Positions 6,301-8,484 of a stretch of 8,484 nucleotides of DNA are shown one piece after another. This stretch comes from Chloroflexota bacterium. GTDB lineage: Bacteria; Chloroflexota; Anaerolineae; B4-G1. The stretch's first letter is position 1. Every line of letters starts with the position of its first letter. The translations under genes and the position numbers were made by a program. The notes beneath the pieces are model-generated. The model was not told where the DNA came from and searched no databases. It was given only the letters and a program-made list of their open reading frames with translations. The stretch spans positions 1 to 8,484 of the forward strand of contig JAAEPW010000023.1 of assembly GCA_024232355.1 (NCBI GenBank), in the 5' to 3' direction.

Positions 6301-7892
6301 AGGTAGGACTGGTCATCAGTGCCATTGAACAACACGAGCACCAGACCGTCCAGGGCCGTGTTGCCGGCCCCGCCGTCGTAGAGTTCGATGAACTCTAGAT
6401 CATCAAAACTGGGTGTATCAGAGTCCACTTCGTTGATGACCAGGCCATCTGGGACCGTTACCTCGTAGGCAAAGACAGCCGTATCCTCGATGAGGTCGCC
6501 GTCGAACTCGACCGTCGCGGTGTTGATCACCGTCGCGCCGGGAGCGCCCGCGGCCACGTCCACGCTAAAGGTCCAGGTGAGTAGTTCGCCAATGGCGACG
6601 TCTCCACCCCAGGTAATCTCATCGGCGGCATCCAAGGTGCCGGTCGCCGAGATGATCCAGGTGTTCAAGTCCACCTCGGTGGGCAGCGTGTCCGTCAGCA
6701 ACACGCCAGAGGCCAACGCATCTCCGGTATTTTTAACGTTGATGGTGTAGGTGACGACGCCGCTGCCATCGGCCGGCACGTCGCTTTCTGGCGTAACTGT
6801 CTTGGTCACTTCGATGCGCGGGCCGATTGGGACCGTCACGCTAAAAGTGGCGGTATCGATGATGGCGACGCTGCCGCTGTATTCGGCAGTATTGATCACC
6901 ACGTCTCCAGACTCACCGATATGAGCGGCGGTGAAAGAAAAGGTGATGGCGGTGTTGTTGGTAACTGTGCCGCTCCAGGTGATCTCGTCGTTGCTCTCTG
7001 TAGCCTCGGCAGGCTGTTCGATCCAGTTCCCAAAATTGGTGTTGACGGGCAGGGTGTCGGTAAAGAGGGCGTTGGTGTCGCTCACTGTCGTACCGTTGCT
7101 GATGACGACGGTGTAGGTGACGTTGCCGTGGTAGGCGACGTCGGTGGTGGGAATCACGGTTTTAGATATAGAAAAGGGAGATTTACCTTCAATCAGAAAA
7201 TTATCAAAAGCAATCTCTTCACTGCCAGAACTCATTGACACAGTGATGCGAATAACGACCGAGTCACCAGCCGGAATGCTAAAGCCAAACTCTTGCAAGG
7301 CTGTTCCGAGCCTGTTTACGCCGTTGACATCTGCCACGCCATCGAAATTAGCGTCGAGGCCAATTGGCTCATTGGTAGCATCTCCCCAATTCTCGTAACT
7401 AAACCACACGCCATTTTGAAAAGCGCCACCATCTACGCTATACTCGACTTTGAATTCATCGGCGGCATCATAAGCACTTGAACCAGGGGCATTTTCATTT
7501 CCGGCTCCAAAGAGTCCTTTGAACTGAATATTGGTATAGCCTGATATATCAACGGCGTTAAGAGTGAGAGTCTTTGTAATAAGACCATCTCCGCCAGCGT
7601 CATCGACATCTTCGGCAGCCCAGAAATAGGTGCCATCATAACTGCTGTAGGGACCTGAGACATTGCTTATATCAGAGCCGTCTGTCCTTTGATAATGGTC
7701 ACTAGTCCCATCATTAAAGGTATAAGATGTGGTATATCGTGTACCCTCTCCATCTGTTTCAAAACTTTCTTGATAGATCGTGGGGCCATCAGCAATCACT
7801 GTGCTGGCCGAAATGGCAAGCAGAGCTAAGAGAAACAACACAGCTATGCCCATTGACAAACTCATCTTGCGCAATTTGTGTACAGTATTCAT
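300..7892 (-). CDS. Giant secreted modular nuclease (ExeM/NucH-type EEP domain with DUF11 and lamin-tail repeats)
   Basis: Exported protein of 2530 residues, probably a metal-dependent extracellular DNase. Order of modules: signal peptide 1-34; beta-sandwich-like module 35-238; DUF11 at 239-357 and 358-483; lamin-tail domain 484-664; DUF11 665-785 and 786-914; lamin-tail 915-1168; DUF11 1169-1289 and 1290-1418; lamin-tail 1419-1672; DUF11 1675-1815; YhcR/OB-fold-like 1825-2063; EEP nuclease about 2070-2392; DUF11 2396-2518; tail 2519-2530. DUF11 units are recognised by their 'SKTADP', 'YTI.LSN.G', 'LTDTLP' and 'ITW' signatures. The ATG at 7892 is preceded by AGGAGGAG and begins a good signal peptide, so the start is secure; the stop is TAA. 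It is far longer than typical ExeM-like nucleases (under about 1000 residues from memory), the excess being stalk-like repeats. It stands alone between its own promoter and terminator. Family function is established for the nuclease domain; the natural substrate and the role of the repeats are inferred. Confidence 0.93.
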   Translation of the reverse strand: MNTVHKLRKMSLSMGIAVLFLLALLAISASTVIADGPTIYQESFETDGEGTRYTTSYTFNDGTSDHYQRTDGSDISNVSGPYSSYDGTYFWAAEDVDDAGGDGLITKTLTLNAVDISGYTNIQFKGLFGAGNENAPGSSAYDAADEFKVEYSVDGGAFQNGVWFSYENWGDATNEPIGLDANFDGVADVNGVNRLGTALQEFGFSIPAGDSVVIRITVSMSSGSEEIAFDNFLIEGKSPFSISKTVIPTTDVAYHGNVTYTVVISNGTTVSDTNALFTDTLPVNTNFGNWIEQPAEATESNDEITWSGTVTNNTAITFSFTAAHIGESGDVVINTAEYSGSVAIIDTATFSVTVPIGPRIEVTKTVTPESDVPADGSGVVTYTINVKNTGDALASGVLLTDTLPTEVDLNTWIISATGTLDAADEITWGGDVAIGELLTWTFSVDVAAGAPGATVINTATVEFDGDLIEDTAVFAYEVTVPDGLVINEVDSDTPSFDDLEFIELYDGGAGNTALDGLVLVLFNGTDDQSYLPAFDLDGYTTDVDGYFVLGNAAVANVDLVFNNNSLQNGADAVALLVGNDTDFPNDTTLVTDTTLIDAIVYDTNDSDDPDLLVLLNASQPQVNEGGAGDKDNHSNQRCPNGSGGRRNTDTYIQEISTPGAANDCMPALVVSKTADPTTNVAYQGEVTYTIALSNVGYIDDPAVLLTDTLPISVTFDRWIEQPAGATDSGGEITWNGSVTTAQIINFSFVVSHTGDYEDVVVNTVEVSGTANADSDDATFTVIAATPELDVSKTGPDTAFNGETVVYEVSIANNGADTATNVILTDTLPISVTYLSDDSGKTCPACVLGASGVITWNVGDILSTDTFLFHLTATVDVSVTQGTVITNEVEASTDAVGDDPANNSDQWETTILDSSVSTPARLLMTEIAVTPTTGEYIEIHNPTSDTIDLSNVYLFDATYANGGAYYYNIVTGADAGGGGYGDFHARFPDGATIPAGAYQTVALNGSDNFFATYGILPTYELYGDGGTLDVIPDMREALPGSINDQGGLTNGGEIAILYFWDGFSDLVTDLDYVVWGDKDEAVDKTGVSIDGPDADSTASTYLADTAIVSQDVVDTGSHAGGNTWQRMDLSEGTETQTGGNGVDGNDETSEDLSNTWCEYTPTPGAEHNCYPVLSVSKTAEPDTSVAYHGPVTYTILLSNIGPMDETGALLTDTLPVSVTFDHWVDQPAGAAENGGEITWNGSVTTSQIVTVSFVVAHNGDYGDTVVNTAEVSGSNNADSADASFTVLSSLPELTISKTGPATAYNGNSIVYEVTIDNAGAVLATNIILTDTLPISVTYDSDDSGLMAYISTIGSHETITWNVGDLMSLGTHSFNLTATVDAAVMAGTIITNEVQVSTDAVGDDPANNDDYWETTIQDSSGLAPWRLLMTEVVVAPTVGEFIEIHNPTSDTVNLANVYLFDATYANGGAYYYNIVSGADAGGGSYSDFHARFPDGATIPAGAYQTVALNGSDNFFATYGVDPTYELYEDGTPDGIADMREAQPGSINGQGGLSNDGEVAVLYFWNGDTDLVTDLDYVVWGDKAEAVDKTGVATDGPDADAIPTTYQNDTAIDSQDVLASGEPHDSGYSSQRQDLAEGAETQTGGNGVDGNDETSEDLSNTWCEHPPTPGAAGNCGSPFADLELGKTVAPTSNPGEGDTITYTLELVNNAGSTMSATNVLVVDYLPDVTTQITNVNNTCGATVVGDVLTWTVSSILPGATATCDIVVEIRTGTDGTNFANYAQVFASDQLDLDSLPGNMSGTPAEDDEAGATVFVGTAADCGTSATLIHDIQGSGDTSPEIDNVHTIEGVVVGDYQDTSDGLSGFYVQEEDTDADVDPMTSEGIFVYDSGFGVNVSAGDLVRVMGEVSEYGNNTQLGYISAITLCGSGNSVTPAAVTLPISDTSDWEPVEGMLINFSQELYVTENYGLGGYGQVSLSVYDRLYNPTNVTTPGAAANALQALNDLSSILLEDANTNEFPDPIIYPDPGLSALNTLRGGYTVPSLTGVLEQYYSYRVQPVGVVNFVADNPRTATPGLASGRIAVASFNVLNYFNGDGMGGGFPTSRGATSLSEFNRQRDKIITAVLSMDADVVGLMEIENDGYDANSAIQDLVNGLNAIAGAGTYALIDPGVAQIGTDEIAVGLIYQPGTVTPVGAAAILDSSFDPAFIDTRNRPVLAQTFEENATDERFTAAVNHLKSKGSACSGDPDMSDGQGNCNLTRTAAMTVEVAWLDTDPTGSGDPDFIILGDLNSYAMEDPIVAAEDAGYTDLLEQFVGPNAYSYVFYGQAGYLDYAMSNDSLTAQVGDATVWHINADEPRILDYNEEEKSPGQLVDLYNADPYRASDHDPVVVGLNLYTSQPTLVITKDVAPTTDVPLGGIVTYTVTIANSGDADATGVVITDELPSEVTFGGYVTNPGGTAQLPVSDVITWEYPVESGGEYTFVFTATVTTDTLYYGADVTNVAYFVSDNDGSGSDDAIFTIEGREFIYLPFIVRQ
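717..1685 (-). other. EEP (DNase I-like) catalytic domain, ExeM-type (about residues 2070-2392)
   Basis: All hallmark motifs are present in order: 'SFNVLNYF' (metal-site Asn2083), 'GLMEIENDG' (Glu2132 the likely metal ligand), 'VNHLKSKGSAC' (His2231), 'GDLNSYAMEDP' (Asp2284 and Asn2286), 'LDYAMSND' (Asp2327) and 'SDHDPVV' (Asp2380, His2381). Nothing key is missing, so the enzyme is predicted to be active. The family hydrolyses phosphodiester bonds of DNA outside the cell with divalent metal. The ExeM subtype is supported by 'LNYF', 'MEIEN' and the 'HLKSKGS' motif. Confidence 0.9.
1704..2420 (-). other. YhcR/OB-fold-like domain before the nuclease (residues 1825-2063)
   Basis: Starts 'IHDIQGSGDTSPE' and continues 'GVVVGDYQ', 'GFYVQEEDTDADVDPMTSEG' and 'GDLVRVMGEVSEYGN'. 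This is the characteristic OB-fold-like region found immediately before the EEP domain in ExeM, NucH and YhcR-type extracellular nucleases. It is thought to help bind nucleic acid; here that is carried over from the family and is not shown by the sequence alone. The length and order match the family. Confidence 0.82.
2877..4388 (-). repeat. Intragenic 1512-bp tandem block, copy 2 (residues 1169-1672: DUF11-DUF11-LTD)
   Basis: Second copy of the DUF11-DUF11-LTD block. The lamin-tail part is strikingly conserved at the DNA level: 3361-3580 matches 4870-5090 with only scattered, mostly synonymous changes, including long identical runs. The DUF11 parts are more diverged. Small length changes around residues 1075 and 1130 of copy 1 cancel out, so both copies keep 504 residues. 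It ends with the same 'NTWCE..PTPGA..NC' cysteine pair (1660 and 1672). Confidence 0.9.
4389..5900 (-). repeat. Intragenic 1512-bp tandem block, copy 1 (residues 665-1168: DUF11-DUF11-LTD)
   Basis: This block of exactly 504 codons encodes two DUF11 repeats (665-785, 786-914) and a lamin-tail domain (915-1168). It starts just after Cys664 and ends at Cys1168. It is matched unit for unit by the next 504 codons. Equivalent landmarks all lie 504 residues apart: Pro786/Pro1290, Met923/Met1427, Cys1168/Cys1672. DUF11 unit 4 carries a CxxC pair (Cys842, Cys845) that its partner in copy 2 lacks. Confidence 0.9.
5906..6443 (-). other. Lamin-tail domain 1 (residues 484-663)
   Basis: Begins 'LVINEVDSDTPSFDDLEFIELYD', the usual opening of bacterial LTD domains (INEV plus a 'EFIEL' strand), and runs to 'STPGAANDC' at residue 664. 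Two cysteines near the end (638 and 664) may form a disulfide clasp. It is clearly diverged from the two later lamin-tail copies, so it is an older or separately acquired module. Bacterial LTD domains are known attachments on secreted nucleases and other surface enzymes; their ligand is generally unclear. Confidence 0.75.
7179..7790 (-). other. N-terminal beta-sandwich-like module (residues 35-238)
   Basis: The mature N-terminus begins with 'IYQESFETDGEG' and ends with 'EEIAFDNFLIEG'. This pattern is typical of jelly-roll or carbohydrate-binding-like modules at the start of exported bacterial proteins: an opening 'ESFE' strand, a 'VEYSVDGGAF' strand and a closing 'DNF.I' strand. Binding specificity cannot be read from the sequence. 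The DNA here is visibly more AT-rich than the rest of the gene (row 7441-7500 counts about 43% GC by hand, against about 57% in row 1021-1080), and the change falls close to the junction with the first DUF11 repeat. Confidence 0.6.
7791..7892 (-). other. Sec signal peptide (residues 1-34)
   Basis: Residues 1-11 are basic (MNTVHKLRKMS), followed by a hydrophobic core at about 12-28 (MGIAVLFLLALLAIS) and a small-residue region ending V-I-A at 32-34 before Asp35. This fits signal peptidase I cleavage after Ala34. There is no Cys at the cleavage site, so it is not a lipoprotein. No other hydrophobic membrane segment is visible in the protein. Confidence 0.9.
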
Positions 7893-7896
7893 TATT

Positions 7897-7904
7897 CTCC
7901 TCCT
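7897..7904 (-). promoter_or_regulatory. Strong Shine-Dalgarno for the nuclease gene
   Basis: AGGAGGAG on the minus strand, with AGGAGG ending 6 nt before the ATG at 7892. It fixes the start codon and suggests efficient translation initiation. Confidence 0.92.
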
Positions 7905-7924
7905 AAATTATCTAATTGGTTAAC

Positions 7925-7973
7925 AAAAAAAGGCCCAACAGCGGTATCAAATTCTTTCGCGCTTGCTGGGGCC
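7925..7973 (-). terminator. Terminator-like hairpin in the 5' leader (candidate attenuator)
   Basis: On the minus strand GGCCCCAGCAAGCG (7973-7960) pairs with CGCTGTTGGGCC (7943-7932), giving about 12 bp with two single-base bulges and one G-T pair, followed directly by seven Ts (7931-7925). It has the form of an intrinsic terminator yet sits between the promoter and the ribosome-binding site of the nuclease, about 20 nt before the latter. No gene precedes it that it could end. It may therefore be a conditional attenuator, or the end of a short leader RNA. I see no match to a riboswitch class I know. Confidence 0.68.
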
Positions 7974-7998
7974 AGGTGGTAATCGCACTTCCTTGAGT

Positions 7999-8077
7999 GA
8001 ATATTACGTCAAAATCAGGTAAAAACAGTTGGGAAATCACGCATCGGATTGTAGCAGAATTCACTATCGTGTCAAGC
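7999..8077 (-). repeat. Promoter/leader repeat, copy B (upstream of the nuclease)
   Basis: Partner of 119-195 in the same orientation about 7.9 kb away, so the nuclease gene with its terminator lies between two related promoters. Past the shared part, copy B continues into a small hairpin (7980-8006; CACT/AGTG and outer TAAT/ATTA pairs around a small internal loop) and then the T-run hairpin at 7925-7973. Confidence 0.78.
8048..8075 (-). promoter_or_regulatory. Sigma-70-type promoter of the nuclease gene
   Basis: On the minus strand a -35 TTGACA (8075-8070), a 16-bp spacer and a -10 TACAAT (8053-8048). The -35 is a perfect consensus and the -10 differs by one base. Transcription would start near 8041, giving a leader of about 150 nt to the ATG. 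A diverged second copy of the same sequence at 166-193 keeps both boxes and the spacing exactly, which supports function. Confidence 0.82.
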
Positions 8078-8084
8078 GAGAACC

Positions 8085-8100
8085 AGACCTGCCAGGTTTT
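8085..8100. repeat. 16-bp near-palindrome, copy 1 (AGACCTGCCAGGTTTT)
   Basis: Contains the palindrome ACCTG-C-CAGGT and lies 9 bp upstream of the -35 box of the nuclease promoter. Its exact reverse complement is at 8323-8338. Short CCTGNCAGG palindromes are, from memory, common dispersed repeats in Chloroflexota genomes; an operator role is possible from the position alone. Confidence 0.6.
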
Positions 8101-8119
8101 ACAGGTCACTTTCGACCAA

Positions 8120-8269
8120 GGGCACTGGTTCAGTTGGGTGGGATTTTTAGAGAATAGTCTGTTCTAGTTCGAAATTGAGCTTGTAGCCGCGCTTTCCATA
8201 GCGCGCAAAGCTCTACGAGGTATGGAAACCTCGTCTACATCGTAATCCCATTCAACTGAACCAGTACCC
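8120..8269. mobile_element. 150-bp MITE-like element, copy 1 (complete)
   Basis: The ends are 26-bp terminal inverted repeats (8120-8145 beginning GGGCACTGGTTCAGTTG, and 8244-8269), matching at 23 of 26 positions. The interior has no credible gene but holds two hairpins: 8188-8205 (stem CGCGCT, loop TTCCAT) and 8215-8234 (stem ACGAGGT, loop ATGGAA). Flanks GACCAA (8114-8119) and GACCGA (8270-8275) match at five of six bases and could be a decayed target duplication. Size, inverted ends and lack of a transposase fit a non-autonomous element moved by an enzyme encoded elsewhere. A structured repeat of another kind remains possible. Confidence 0.72.
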
Positions 8270-8322
8270 GACCGAGAATACACTGCTAATCAGGTCAAAT
8301 CTTGCTCACAAAAGCTCTGACG

Positions 8323-8338
8323 AAAACCTGGCAGGTCT
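8323..8338. repeat. 16-bp near-palindrome, copy 2 (AAAACCTGGCAGGTCT)
   Basis: Exact reverse complement of 8085-8100. It lies between the two MITE-like copies, 17 bp before copy 2, much as the first lies 19 bp before copy 1. The remainder of the 8270-8355 spacer shows no gene or other structure I can support. Confidence 0.6.
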
Positions 8339-8355
8339 TTGCAATCCTTAACTTT

Positions 8356-8484
8356 GGGCACTGGTTCAGTTGGGTGGGATTTTTAGAGAATAGTCTGTTC
8401 TAGTTCGAAATTGAGCTTGTAGCCGCGCTTTCCATAGCGCGCAAAGCTCTACGAGGTATGGAAACCTCGTCTACATCGTAATCC
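8356..8484. mobile_element. MITE-like element, copy 2 (cut by the window end)
   Basis: Bases 8356-8484 are identical to 8120-8248 over all 129 bp, in direct orientation and 236 bp away; the right terminal repeat lies outside the window. The left flank (ACTTT before GGGCAC) differs from that of copy 1. Perfect identity means recent duplication or gene conversion. Confidence 0.75.

Noticed and set aside
7925..7973. Terminator of an upstream gene
   Set aside because: No plausible gene ends before it on the minus strand within the window, and the promoter for the nuclease lies upstream of it, so it falls inside the leader.
7974..8045. Known riboswitch (for example cyclic-di-GMP, cobalamin or TPP types)
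   Set aside because: None of the conserved core motifs of these classes that I know is visible, and the leader before the hairpin is only about 70 nt long.
7912..8109. Minus-strand 65-codon frame upstream of the nuclease, starting with ATG at 8109
   Set aside because: Its first third covers the -35 and -10 boxes and the palindrome, so its ATG lies upstream of the transcript start and it has no ribosome-binding site. Only the shorter GTG version is kept as a speculative finding.
8120..8484. CRISPR array
   Set aside because: There are only two long repeats (at least 129 bp) with terminal inverted ends and one 107-bp gap; this is not the repeat and spacer pattern of CRISPR.

Overview
The window holds one very large protein gene on the minus strand (300-7892, 2530 codons), flanked by short regulatory and repetitive DNA. 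No rRNA, tRNA, CRISPR array or transposase gene was found. The organism is most likely a member of the Chloroflexota (Anaerolineae or a relative). The protein ends in a short 'IYLPFIVRQ'-type tail, which I know as a common ending of exported Chloroflexota proteins, and it combines DUF11 and lamin-tail modules in a way often seen there. This taxonomic call is an inference from memory and was not searched.

Read in the direction of transcription (right to left), the order is as follows. (1) 8120-8484 holds a 150-bp terminal-inverted-repeat (MITE-like) element and a second copy starting at 8356 that is cut by the window edge; the 129 bp they share are identical. (2) 8085-8100 and 8323-8338 are inverted copies of a 16-bp near-palindrome. 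(3) 8048-8075 is a strong sigma-70-type promoter, followed by a leader of about 150 nt. The leader contains a small hairpin and a terminator-like hairpin with a T-run (7925-7973), placed 20 nt before a strong Shine-Dalgarno sequence. (4) 300-7892 is the giant secreted protein. (5) 228-266 is a clean intrinsic terminator. (6) 119-195 is a second, diverged copy of the same promoter and leader, pointing out of the left edge, with an open frame of unknown meaning behind it.

The protein is a modular extracellular nuclease of the ExeM/NucH type. In order it has a signal peptide, a beta-sandwich-like N-terminal module, two DUF11 repeats, a lamin-tail (LTD) domain, two copies of a 504-residue [DUF11-DUF11-LTD] block, another DUF11, a YhcR/OB-fold-like domain, an endonuclease/exonuclease/phosphatase (EEP) catalytic domain with all expected active-site motifs, a last DUF11, and the C-terminal tail. 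The likely role is digestion of extracellular DNA at the cell surface or in the medium, with the DUF11/LTD array acting as a stalk or adhesive part. That role is inferred from the family.

The best leads outside the main gene are the duplicated promoter/leader with its candidate attenuator, and the MITE-like repeat, whose two internal hairpins have perfectly complementary six-base loops.
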